Assembly: GCA_023362775.1 (NCBI GenBank)
Contig: JALMGJ010000061.1
Span: forward strand, 1,250,001-1,314,000
Direction: 5' to 3'
Length of the DNA stretch: 64,000 nt
DNA from: Charina bottae
Taxonomy: Eukaryota > Chordata > Lepidosauria > Squamata > Charinaidae
Shown here: one piece after another, positions 1 to 13,000 of the stretch
How the letters are laid out: each line of letters opens with the position of its first letter
How positions within the stretch are numbered: the first letter of the stretch is position 1
Program-made: the position numbers and the translations under genes
Notes under the pieces: model-generated
Told to the model about the DNA's origin: nothing
What the model saw: only the letters and a program-made list of their open reading frames with translations
Databases searched by the model: none

Positions 1-202
1 TTGAATTAATGTGTCAAAACACGCTTGTACTTCTTTGCCGCACTGTGAGGAGGCAGCTAAAGAAGGGTTGAACATTTTCTTTGTACTGCCCCATTTGTGA
101 GTTTCCTTTGGACCTCAAAAACATCCTGCTGGCTTTTCTTTGCTGCTTTGTGAGGGAATCGTGTTGAGATGGTAACGCACAACATCCTCGTTTGTCTTCA
201 AG

Positions 203-3200
203 GCCGCCTCTGCCTGCCTGCGGTACCTTATGGCTGTACAGAACCACCTTCTGAGTAATACCATTTTGATTAAGCCTGACGAAAACGATGACAGTGACAG
301 CTCCTTGCAGGGAGAGACCTTGAAGGTACAGGTAAACACCAAGTCCGAAACGCCACTGCCCTTGCTTCCTCCTGGCCCGCGTGCTGCTGCGTCTTCAGCC
401 AACGGGTATGCCCTCTCTGTGCTCACTGTTTGTGGTCGTGGTGGTGTGGCTTCATGACAGAAAGCAAAGCTGCCTCTGTGCTTCAGCTGCAGTTCTCCAA
501 AGGGTAGCATTTGTTTGCTCCAGTTGGGGCAGCAGTTGCTAAAGCTACACGGGCCTTCCGTGGAGCCCTGTGTGTCTGGCAGTGCTCAGAGGGGATCGGC
601 ATGTCCCGCCTTCACACTTCCTGGTCCATACACGACGACTCCTCAGTGGTTTGTGTGTTCTGGTGAGCTGTCTAGCTCTCTGCGTGCGTGACCAGTAACT
701 TTCATTACTAATGGTTCAGTGGCCTTCAAGTTATTAAGTTGATTGAATTCATTAAACACCCCCCCCCTTCTTGCATTTTACATTTGAACCCAGAACGACA
801 TCACAAAATGTAGAGGAAGGCAAAGACTGAAGGAAAATTGCATTCGAGGCCAAGAAAGGGTCAGGAAAATGCAGATCCAATGGCATCTCCAGCCTCCGTC
901 CTTCAGCTTAGGAGATTCGTCCCAGGGCAAAGCCGTGGGAAATGCCGGGCCCCTTGTAGGTCCAGCCGAGTTTTCGGCTGGGGCGGTTGGTGCACCCCAG
1001 AACAATCCTCTGCTCCCCTTTGCTTGCTCGCCTCAGCCCTGTCTGGAAAAGCTCCCCTCCAAGTCCTTTCACACTGAAACTTGCTGGATCCCTGCAGGCA
1101 GGCAACCTGTTTCCAATAAAATGCAGTCAGTAAAAGTAGAATGTCTGAAGGCTCCATCCCCTTCCACACCCTTCAGGGAGTGCTAATGCTCTCCAAAGGA
1201 ATGGGGCACCATGTTTTTTCCTGGTTGGCTCTGTCTCTGTTATCTGGACAATTTAAGATTAGGAAGGGTGTGGCTTGATCCATTGCACCCTCACCTTGGC
1301 CGAGCCCTCAGACGTGGATGGGCCTGGATAATTTCTGTCCTCCTTGCTGTTCAGTGACGTAGTTGTTGTTCATCCTTTATCGTCACTCCAATATGTACGT
1401 GAACGTCTGAAGTAAATGCTAAATGTGTCCATGCCACGTCTCATCCAACAAACACGTTTTGGTTTGGTTTTGGTTTTTCCCCGTTTCTGCAGTTGCTATC
1501 ATCTTCTCTTCCCTTCTAGGACTGTTTCGTTCCTTTCTGGCCAACAAGCAGGCTGGATTTATCGTTCTGATAAGTACTTGCAGAGTTGGGCCCTGGCCTG
1601 CTTAGAGACCCTGCTGCACTATCAGCTGGCTGGAGTTTCCTGTGCGGGTCTTGCCCACTCCAGTCCCAAAAAAATCCACGGCAGCCAAGGAAAAAGGAGC
1701 TGTTGTCGTGATGTAAATCAGGGAAACGTCTGTGACGTTCCCAGCAATAGTTAAACACGATGATACTATTTCGGTTCTAGATTTTACTAGCAGATTTTAC
1801 TAGCAGGGCAGGCGGAGGGAGATACCAATCTGAAGAACCTTTGTGTTGGTGTGTGGTGGTTCAGAGAACAGCTACATGGTTCTCCAGTAAAAGATGTTGT
1901 TAATTCAGCTTCCCCAACCTGGTTCCCTGCAGACGTGTTGGGACTCTAGCACCCAAGCCAGCGCGGTTGACATCTTCCCCCCGTCTCTTGCTGAATCACT
2001 GGGGATCAGCTTTTATGTGTCAATTGGACTGATTTAGGGAAATGTGGTCTTTGAGGTAGGTGGCCTCCGGAATAAATGAAGTGCTTAAGTACTTTAACCA
2101 TCAGGTTTCACTGCATCCATGGCCTTGTTTTTACAGTCAGAGGTGGAGTGATAGGAGCATAATTCTTGTGACGTTTCTTGTTTCTTTCGATGAAGGCGGC
2201 AAAGTGTCCTGCCACCCCCACCCAGGCTGTTGATCCACAGCAACAGAGCCCTGAGTGGGGAGGGTGCCTGGTAGACCTCCCGTGGGTCCTGGTGCCCCTC
2301 TTCAACTGTCTTCCGAGATCCCTTGCTGCCTGGCTTGTTACCATGTTCATCCCATTAACTTTGGAAGCCCCTGTTTATTTTGCATGTGCCTCTGTGTTTG
2401 ATGAAGAAACAGATTCTTCTTTGGGCCACATAAACGCAGTTCTAAATTTTGTCTGTCTCCTTTCAGGAGCTCAAGACCAGTATCTTGGCTTTGGCTATGC
2501 AGATCCTGACGGGGTGCGATGAAGTACTAGAGAAGCTGCAGCAGGTCACCACCGCCCTGATCAACAGTGACGTCCCAGACAGGGAACAGAGGTGAGGATG
2601 CTCTGCCTTCCTGTCAAGGCTGCTTCCAGAACGTTGCAAAGATGCAAAGTGAAAATACATCCAGTCCCACAGCTTTTAATGCAGTGGTTGATGAATGACC
2701 TTGTTGGCGAGGCAATGCCCTTGACATCACACGATGGTGCCCAAGAACCAGGGGGGGGAATAACTAAAGCAAACCATTCTTTTGCCAAATTTGTTGCCAG
2801 ACCTGGGGCGCTTGGGGAACCGTCTCACAGTTTCGACGCATGCGTGTGTCTCGGCACGCGGCAGCACCAGCCCTGCCCGGGTTCTGAAGCCGAGCGGGGC
2901 TGGGCCTGAGTAGGACTTGGGTGGGCAACCTTCAGGGGGTACCCAGGCTCAGGCTGGAGAATTGGAACCGTCTCGCAGAAGAAGGCAGCGCCAAGGCGTT
3001 TCCATATCACGGCCAAAGCAGCTGAATGGATGCGATCCGAGAGGGCCTTTACGTAGCCACCGAGGGCCGGCAGTTGTCGGACAGGCAGCGGGATTTCAGA
3101 AGGATCGGGCCCGAGGCCAGACTCTGAAGCCGGGGCAGGGGACCCGAGGAGGGAGGAGCCCGGGGTGCAGGGCGGCGGGACGTGTCTAGGGGAGGCAGCC

Positions 3201-6200
3201 TCCCCGGCGTGCCCTCACAAAGCGGCATCGGGGGGGCCTCTTGCTGCAGATTGAAAGGCCTGGAGCAGGTGACCAAAGCCACGGTGCTGGGCCACTTGCT
3301 TCCTGTGCTGCTGACCTCCCTGATGCACCCGAACCTCCAGACGTTGATGGTGGCGGATCCCCTCATGCCTCAGCTGGTGCAGCTGGTCCTCTACACAAGC
3401 CAGGTACCACCTGCCTCCCTGCCCTTTCGGCTTCTACGTCCCCCCCCCGGCTGGGAACGGGCACCGCGACCTCGTGGTGCTGCGTGTGTCTGCGAGACCA
3501 CAGAGAGCGGGCCCTGCTTTAAGGAGTGAAGGGTTGCGCGCTCCGCCTCTGTCGGTAGGATTTGCTGAGTCTGAAGCGCTCCCGTGCCCCTCTCAGACAG
3601 GTGGCCACATGGCCTGGGTAGGAAGACCAATAGGAGACCACCGAGGGATGTTCTGTGGAGTAAATATTCAGCCTCGTCTTCCCTCCTGCAGACAGATGGA
3701 ATAGACAGGCTGGGCTTGGAGGACGGTGGGGAGGCATAAAGAAGGGACATTGGCATGATTCCATAGTTAAAACTCACCTGATTAATTTGGGAAAAGTGGG
3801 GATGATTTCTGGTCCTTTACTTTTCTTCCTCTCTCATGCCTTGATCGCATGGGGATAAATAGGAGCAATGAAGGCATTGAAAAAAAAGAGCACTATGAAC
3901 TAAATAAGCTATTTTAATGGGTTCCTGCTGAATATTTCTTCTGAAGGTTCAGCTGGGTACCATATGAGACAAACATAATTTCTACTGCGTTACCTCCATA
4001 ACGTGTTCACATTTCTTTTCAGCATAAATATTGAATTAGAACGCCTAACATTTGGCATGTCTCATTAGCATTGTAAATGAATGCATGCTGTCTTATCCTG
4101 GCCTTTGGCCAATCGAAACATCGTAGATGCCTTTACGTGCACTCCCAACTCTGCAGTGTTTGCTGTGCTTGGCTTGGTTTTTGCTCTTACCCCCATCAAG
4201 ACAAAGCCTCATGACACATTTGCACTGATGTTGTGTTGCAGACAGCCTTGTTGCTGAAAACCCAGTCCCCGGTTTTTTCTGATGCGGGTTCTCCTGGAGG
4301 AGCGTCTGAACCAAGGAGCAAAGTCTTCCCCGATGAGAGGTGATTGGCATGACCACCACAGCGTTCACTTGATTAATGCCCCCGAGTGTGTGCATGTGCG
4401 CCCTCTCTGTCTCTCTCACGTTCACTTTCGCTCACTGGAGATACTGTGCCTAGCGCAGTGTTTCTCAACCTCAGCCACTTTAAGACGCGTGGACTTCAAC
4501 TGGCTGGCTGGGGAATTCTGGGAGTTGAAGTCCACGCGTCTTGAGAAACACTGGGCTAGAGGTACGGTTCTTAAGGGATCATTCAAAGACAAGGAATGCT
4601 CCCAAGACAGCCTTCGGCTGCTGTGGAAAACCGATTTGTGCGCTTGTGAAAAACATTCCTGTAAGGAGCTGAAAGTGCTAAGACAACCAAAGTTTTTCTT
4701 CTCTCCATGAACTTAGCAGCCTTAAGGCCCGTACAAGAAAAACAGCCAATTAAAAAAAATACTATTATGTTCCAAGAGCGGTGTGTTTTTTAAATAACAA
4801 CGAGCCGGATGGTACTTTATACCCTGTTTCTTACGATGATAGCAGTGCGAGTATCTGGCTTTTACAATTCTTGTAGGTGAGGTTTAATAGATCCCGCAAA
4901 GTTACTCCTTTGGTGACTTTTTTCCTTTTATGCCAGAATGCTAGAAGAAAAAGAAGAACCTGGGTTTCTTACCGGCTTGAAAATCCCAGCTCCTTGGGCT
5001 GCTGGCAAGACGGTAGAGACGGTTCATCCGGTCAGGGACAACTACAAATTTAAGGAGACGGTGCATATTCCAGGAGCCCGTTGCTTGTACCTGAGGTTCG
5101 ACAGCCGGTGCTCCTCACAGTACGATTATGACAAGGTCGGTGGGGGCCAGACCGTGAACTCCTCTTTGGGCAGGGCCATTAAAAAGGAGGGTCCCACTGA
5201 ATCAGGAGCAGCCTTGCTCTCAAGCGGTCCCTTTTCTAGAGAAGCCATTTCTGCCAAGGGTGCCCTGAAGCATTTGCTTCAGAGATGTTTCTCTTGCGGG
5301 TTTCGTTCCTGCAAGGATATCTGCAGGGCACAGTCAGAAGGTCCAACATGGCAGCCACGATGGGGCAACTTGCTTGCTCCCTGCTGAAGAATCCTTAAGA
5401 AATGCTTTCACGGCGTATATTTGCCTCGTGCAACTCTGCTGTTTCTTTTGTGTTTATCCAGCTGGTGATATACGCAGGACCCAACACAAACAGTCGGAAG
5501 GTTGCCGAATACGGAGGCAACACTTTAGGATATGGCAGCCGCAGCGTCTTGGGGACCGGGTGGCCTAAAGATTTAGTAAAGGTGCGGAATAGCTCTTTCC
5601 CTTCCCTGCTGATGAAGTTTCAGCTCCAATAAAGAGGAAGCCACTTATCCTTTGTACACAACTATAGAAAAATAGATCCCCCGATCACATACGCAATACC
5701 ATGCACAGGAGAATGCTGCTTCTAGATTCATTACGGATTTTGTAATGTTAACATGCGGAGGCTGGGAGGCCAAAGGTAGCGTTCACTTGCTTGTTTAATG
5801 GAACTCCTTCTCCTCCAAACCACCAGGTGGAGGGGGACACCGTCACGTTCTCGTTTGAGATGCGGAGTGGCCGAGAACACAACACCCCAGACAAAGCCAT
5901 GTGGGGCTTTGCCTGCACTGTCCGAGCGCAGGTACCGGCTAGGGTTCGCTCCAGCATTTCAATTGGGATAGTAACTGAAATCAGCTAAACCCCAGCAGCG
6001 TTCTGAGCGCAGGTTCATTGTTCTTCCTAATGCAAGGGATGGACGTGTGGCGGGAGGAGGCTGGGCACCAGGTTGCGCTTCATGAAACAGAGCGCCGTTA
6101 CAGCAGTCCACTGCCCCCGAATGGGTACGGGGCGGAAAGGAAGCCGTGAGCTCACAACACAAATGTGTAGGCCTTTGGGAAATTGGTTAGGCATGTCTTA

Positions 6201-7023
6201 GCAACTCCCTCCTCGCATTAGAGGCATCTTTCAGAGCCATCTTTTTTGGGATTTGTGCTCTGCTGGGTTGGCTCTTTTCCGACGCTTGTAGTTTTTATTT
6301 TTAAAGACAAGCCTGTAACTGCGTTCTCCCTGCTTCCCCTTCCCTGCAAAGGAGTCCTCTGAGGATGTGTCTGGAGGGTTGCCCTTCCTGGTAGACCTGG
6401 CACTGGGCTTGTCTGTTCTGGCTTGCTCTATGTTGAGGATCCTGTACAACGGGCCAGAAATAACCAAAGAGGAGGAAACGTGTCAAGAACTTCTGCGATC
6501 CAAACTCCTACAGCGGTAAGTAGCGCAAACTCTGGCTGGGCGGGAAGGAGGCAAGCTGCTGATTTGCGGCGGCCAGAAGCGAAGCGTGGTTGGCTCATTC
6601 CTGGCAGAGTTGTTAGGTTAAAGAAAGCCGTCTGTTTCTTCACCATCGGTGTGAATGACAACACCCTCTTTCCTGCTTCTGTTTTCTAATCCACATCTTT
6701 TGGGGGATGTTGCAGTCGCTTGAAGGCCTTTTGGATCACAGGAGTTTGAGAGGAAGCCGACACATTTCTTCTGCTATTTCATTTTGCAGATGCCAGTGGC
6801 AAGTGGAAGCCAACGGCGTAATCTCTCCAGCCCTCACCCCAAGCCCTTCTCCGCTGCCTCTCACAATCGATGAAGATCAAGAGTTCACTTACCCATCAGA
6901 CGTTCTCGTCCCGCCCGTCGGTCACTATTTTGACCTGCCCCGAATAAGACTCCCTCCCGGAATTATGATCAAGCTCAGGGAAATATCTGGTCGTGCCCGT
7001 CCTCAGTTTAGACCTAGTATCAG
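203..7023 (+). CDS. HECTD4: HECTD4 exons 1-9 of this window (beta-rich module)
   Basis: Exons: 203-331, 2467-2591, 3250-3403, 4242-4339, 4937-5135, 5462-5581, 5827-5931, 6352-6515, 6790-7023. Exon 1 opens after a TTCAG acceptor and continues ELKTSILALAMQ in exon 2. Exon 4 (ACA GCC TTG...) is short and needed for frame: without it exon 5 is out of phase. Exons 5-7 encode a segment with HIPGARCLYLRFDSRC, LVIYAGPNTNSRK and MWGFACTVRAQ. This resembles the small beta-sandwich units found in other very large scaffold proteins such as ZZEF1; that comparison is my inference from the pattern and was not searched. Exon 9 encodes LPRIRLPPGIMIKLREISGR and ends directly against a GT microsatellite, so the donor GTGTGT is the first unit of the repeat. 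Exon 4 is the least conserved piece and the least certain boundary. Confidence 0.9.
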
Positions 7024-10000
7024 GTGTGTGTGTGTGTGTGTGTGTGTGAACATCCTTTGGTCATCTTTGCCTTTCCCAGGTCAGAGCAGTGCTCTGTCTT
7101 AACGGGGTTCATGCAGTGTCCAGGCTGACCCACAGGATGCCTGGTCCTTCATGCAGTCCTCCCCCCCTCCCCCCCAAGGCTAACCTTCCCACCAAGTATC
7201 AGTTTGTCGAAATAAACCATTTTTTAAAATCATCTCTGTATTTTGGGGTTTCACCTTCAACAGAGAGGTGATCCAGCCAGATGTAATGGAAGAAATGGTG
7301 GTTTCGTGTGTGATCAAGCACTTGAATCTAGTCGATGCACTCCAGTCTCTCATAAACTTCCAGTACCAGGAGGAGCATGCTGAGGAATATGACTTACTTT
7401 GCAAAATTATGGGAGAAACCTTCAAGAAACTGAATGCCATGGAAAGACAACTGCAGGTAAAGCCTGCCATAAAAATCTGTTCTTTGTAGAGAGGAAAAAG
7501 CCATTGGAGGCCGATCGTGGGCTAAATGTGCTCTTATTTTTCCTTAACTCCTGCTGAGGGAGTCCAGCTTTTTCATGTTGCTGTTTTCCTTTTGGCCAGA
7601 GTGTTGCTGAACTAGAACAGAAGTGGCAAAGTGAGGTGGAAGATGCCATGCATGGCAAACTGGAAAATAATGTGCCCTTCTTTTACGATTATCACTTCAA
7701 TGAGGTAAAGCATCACATGCAGGCTCTGGCAGGGCCAGGGAATCTCAGATTATGCTGGTTTGGTTTGGTTTTTGTATTTTTCTGAATTACTCTTCTCTCT
7801 CGATTCCTATAAAATGCTTAGCTGTATTTCTGAGTGCTCCTGGGTAAACCACATGCAGTTTTAAAACTGACTGCCTGATTCTGTGGTGGAAATTAGATGG
7901 CTGCTGTTGGTCCCAGGAACAGCTGGTTTCTCCGAGCATGTATGCGGGGGAAAGAGGTCTCCAAAGGGTTCTTGGAAGTCCTGAGGGTTATAAACCAGAG
8001 TAATGGAACGAGTGGCAGAAAGTGCCAATTGGTGTCTTAGTTCTTCCGGATATCTAGAAAAGGGTCTTAATTCTGCAGTAAGGGAGCAGTTTCTGCAGAA
8101 CAGAATTCTTTAGGCAGAAACCTAGGAGTTCTTGCAAAGAAGAGCTAAAAGAACCATATAAACTAAATCAAAAGTAGAAATATGTGATGTCTTGAATCAT
8201 GGACCTTCTGATGAAGCCTCGGAGAGGCTCACCTGCAGGGCATGAAGGCAGTGGCCATCTTTCAGTGGTGGTCCTTGCGCGCCTGATCCTTGGGGATAGA
8301 CTGTTTCTGAATGTGGAGACCCAAGTGTCACCAGATGAAGAATCAGATCTTACATGGGTACGAATATCTCTCGAATCAGCTGTGTCTGGTCCCCTTTTCC
8401 ACATACTTGCTTCTCTCGCCCCACTCCTTTCAGAGCAAAATGAAAGAATTGGAACTTCTGTGCTCTATGAAAGAGATTTCTTTTGACGGAGGTGATCTCG
8501 AGAATATGGTCCTTTCGCTGAGGTTGGTGCAACTATTGCAGTACTGAGATGGGGACCCTGTTTTTCTGCCTCTGCTCCTTCCTGGTTTGGGGGACGGTCC
8601 GTGTGAGTCACCCCACAGGGGGACCCAGGCTCTTAAGCCCAGTCCGTCCCACTCGTTGTTCTTCACAGCCACGCGCTCTCTCTGCCTCCTCCTGGAGATG
8701 CAGGGAGACAACCAACCTGTCCGTCTCTGGGCTCTACCTTCACTGCTCTTTAGGGAGAAATTCTTCCAGGAAGTGAACTCGCTGATCCAGAAGCCTTTGC
8801 ACCCCATGGCTAAGACCAAGACATTGGTCAAGAGCCTGATGAACCGAGCGGAGCTGCTGCTGCACGTCACCATTGCTGCCCAGTCAGGACTCACCAGAAG
8901 CATCTCCGGCACACCGGCAGAGACGCCAGGTAGGGAGGGAGGCAGGCAGCAGAAAGGGACGCTCAACGGATCTGTTGTCTGCAGATAAAAACCCTTGCTG
9001 TGTACGGCTTCCCGCAATCCGCTGGCTGTTTCAACTCACTGCAGTGCCCGCAACTCCTTTTTCTTAGACCTAAAGCAAATTATTTTTCATAAAAGCCATT
9101 ATTATGAAATAGCAACTGACAACACCAAGTCAAATTCATGCACTAGTTTCCTGCAGAAAAGATTAGTGGTGGCCATTTATCTTGTATGTCAGCTTAAAAA
9201 TGTCTCTTAAAGCAACCTGTACGTGTTCCTGCAAACCTGCCTGTACCTGATTTTAGTGATGGAGGGGAGGAATGCAGGCACTTTTAAAGAGTTGCAAATG
9301 TTCTTCTGAGAGCCAGTTTGGTGTTGTGGTTAAGGCATCAGGCTAGAAAGACGGTGAGTTCTAGTACCACCTTAGGCGCAAAGCCAGCTGGGTGACCTTG
9401 GGCCAGTCCCCCTCTCTCAGCCCTGGGAAGGAAGCAATGGCAAGCCGCTTCTGAAAAACCTGCCAAGAAAACTGCAGGGACTTGTCCAGGCAGTCTCTGA
9501 GAATCGGACATGATTGAACAAATTAAAACTTAATAATAATTTAAAAAATGTTCTTCTAGAGATGTGTGTTTGTGTAGATGGTGACACCTTCACATGGAGA
9601 CTGCACATCTGGCTTTCCCTTAATTTAAACTGAAATGTTGAAAACCTTCTTCTTAGAAGCAGTCAGTTTTGATCCCTTTCTGGGAAACAGAGCTAAAGAA
9701 CGGCTGCCTGTTTTTCATGGGTTTTCTGAATTGTGGTTTTTGACCATGAAGGGTCAGTCCTTTCTCTGTTCCTTAATGCACAGCTTGCAAGTCAGCCTCG
9801 GAAACAAAGGTGATATCCCATGCCGTTCGCCAGCCTGTTTTTCTCCGCAGCATGTCAGCACCATCGGATCTGGAGATGATTGCAAACGAAGATCTGGAGT
9901 TCACCAGGTCCAGCCAGAGGTTGGCATCCTCCTCTCTTGCCTTAAATTCAGGCCGTGTCAGTCAACCCCTCACTAACCAGGCCTGTTGATCAACCCTGTC

Positions 10001-13000
10001 TCAACACAGGCGGCGCCATGTTCCTAGCCACAGAAGCAGTTCCTTTACTCTCCTGCAGTCCCTGGCCATCGAGGACAGCCGAGACAAGCCCACCTACAGT
10101 GTCTTGCTGGGGCAGCTGTTTGCCTTCATCGGAACAAATCCTGAGCAAGCAGTAAGTCCTGCCTCTTTGGCTTATCCAGTCCAAGGCGGCGTCAATTCAG
10201 TTCTCCACTAAACCTCACCGAACACGTAAGCAGCAGTAAAAATGGCCAATGCGAGGAATCTATGAATATTTAGAATCCACCAGGCTGTTAGAGACACAAA
10301 TAATGTACTATTTAAGAGGCTGGAACATCTAAGCATATTCTAAAATTTGCTTTTGTTCTGGCAACAACGCGAGTCCCACTCCTCATGTTTTATTCAACTG
10401 GCTTCGTTCAAGGGAAAGGCTGTGCCCGGAGCTCGCTCAAGCGAGTTGGCCAGTGGTGCTGACAGTCCAGCGAAGACACGCCACCCACCCACCCATCCAC
10501 CCACCCTTTTCTCCTAGGTATCCAGCAGCAGCTTCCTCTTGGCTGCTCAGACGCGATGGCGCCGTGGAAACACCCGGAAGCAGGCGCTGGTGCACATGAG
10601 GGAGCTCCTGACGGCTGCTGTCCGTGTGGGCGGAGTGACGCACCTGGTGGGCCCCGTCACAATGGTGCTCCAGGGGGGCCCACGGTCAGTTCCTCTCAGA
10701 GCCGGGGAGGGAGGCCGCTCCTGTGAAGGCAGAGACGCCTGCAGGATAGACTTGCCCCAGACCCCTCGGGGCCGGATCATGCTGCTTTTAGGTAGCAAAG
10801 CTCCCGCAGCTAGTCTCCCAGCAAGGGGCGACGGCTTCAGTCCCTGAGAGAAATCTTCCCCTTTCTGGAATCCCTGGGGACTATGAGAGCCAACACCAGG
10901 CGGCTCCTTTCCCACCTTTTCCCTTTATTGCCACTGCTGTCCTCATCTGTCCCTTTCCAGGGAGGGGCGGGTGCTAATCCCGTCATTCGAGCCTAGAAAC
11001 CAGGCCCTGCCTCTCCTATCCTGTGCTCGTCCCTCCGCTCGGTGGCTCATGCTTGGAAGCGTTTGTGTTTTCTTTTCCTCTGTCCGCAGAATTGAAGAGC
11101 TCACCTGCGGCGGGATGGTGGAGCAAGTGCAAGAAGCGTTTGGGGAGACCATGACTTCGGTGGTGGCCCTCTGCGCGCGCTACCCCATTGCTTGCGCCAA
11201 CAGCATCGGCCTGTTATGCACCATACCGTACACCAGGTGAGCGCGACATGGCCGGAGTTGGCCGAAGCCAGACCCGCCGGCTCCCCTGGCCTTGCCTGCC
11301 CCGGGGTTTCCGTCAGCCCTGCCCCCTGGGCCGAAATGTGACGGGCAGACGCTGCTGCCTCCCACAGGAGTGAAGAGAAGTGCCTGGTGCGGAGTGGCCT
11401 GGTCCAGCTGATGGATCGGCTGTGCAGCTTAAGCAGCCAGACGGAATCCAGCTCCAGTGAGAAGCAAACCAAGAAGCAGAAGGTGGCCATCATGGCTTGG
11501 GCCGCCTTTCAAGTGCTCGCCAATCGTTGCGTCGAGTGGGAAAAGGAGGAAGGTAGGAGGTCCGCTGGCCCCGCAGGAGCAGTGAGGCTTGATGGGGACG
11601 TTGAGACCTTTGGGGGAGACGAGTGGCTGACGAGCTGGCTCTGCAAAACCCCCTTGGGCCCAGTCGTTTCTGTAGGACTTAGTCAATAGACTAGAAGGCC
11701 GAAACTGCGAGGCTTGCCAGTTTTCAGCTTGGGGTGCTTCCTTCCTCCGTGGTGAGATGCTCCTGCTTGTGGGGAAAGGTTTCGATGAGGAGGAGGGTCA
11801 TCCCCTGGTGCAGGAGAGCTCCCTCCCCGAATGGGCCAGGTCCGCTTTTTGCTGCATTGAGTTGACCTCCTCAACTGATCCTTTTGCAGGGGGATCCCCG
11901 GAGGCAGTGCATTCGGGTCTCGCTCGCCAGGTTTCCAGCCTCTTGACCAATCACCTGGCCCGTGCCACCGAGTGCTGCGGCAACCAGGCAGCTGGGAACG
12001 ACGCCCTGCAAGACGTCCTTAGTCTCCTGAATGACCTTTCCAGGTACAGTCTACTGGATGGCCTCTGGTTTGAGGGTTGACCTACAGTGGCGTTAAACCC
12101 TGCTGGGACTGGCATGTTATGCTACTGAATAATATTCCTAATCTTATCAGAAACAGTCCTGCTCTCCAGTCTAGATATCATTATATGGGGCCTTCCTTCC
12201 TTCCTTCCTTCCTTCCTTCCTTCCTTCCTTCCTCACTGAAGCCAATGATATTTCTTCCCCTCCAGGAGCCACATTGGCAAAGCCATCCTCAGCCAGCCAG
12301 CCTGCGTGTCCAAGCTCCTCTCCCTGCTGCTGGACCAGCGGCCCTCTCCGAAGCTGGTCCTCATTATCCTCCAGCTCTGCCGCGCCGCTCTTCCCCTCAT
12401 GAGTGTGGAGGACTGTGGGAATGTGGAGCTGCCCCCTTGGAGTTACTCGGTGCCTTCCCTGAACAGCGAACAAGACGATCCCAGCGACCCGGCCTCCAAA
12501 ATTGCCTCCCTGCTCTTGGCCAAGTTGGCGGACTACGTTGTTCCAGGTAGCGAGTGGCTGAGTTTCCTCTGATTCAGTCAGGAGGATTCAGGGTGCGTCC
12601 CCTTTCTAAACGTTTTGGAAGCTCCAGCGAAGTATTCTCTTCAACCAGACTCTCTTGGGCTAACGAACTGCAGAGGCATCATCAGGCCGAAGAGCTGTTC
12701 AGGCAGAGCTTCTGCTTAGAAACCCCCTCACGTCTTCAACTTCCTTCTGCCAGAGATTCACAAATCTCAGATCTAAGTTCTGCCGTACATGTGCAGAAAT
12801 CTGAAGTGGGGGATAAAAGATACATTATGAATATTCCCTACAATAAATGTACGGGGGAGGCAGAAGAGGGGGAAGAGTTTTTTCTTTAATGCAGATGATC
12901 ATGAAAAATGATATTCCTCTCTGTCATGAAAAGAGATACCGCCTATGTCTTCTGCTATATATGTCTGTCCAGGCTGAGGGGAGGGGGTGTTGGCTGAGTT

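Noticed and set aside
1777..1806. Short tandem repeat ATTTTACTAGCAG x2
   Set aside because: Only two 13-bp copies in an intron; too small to interpret.
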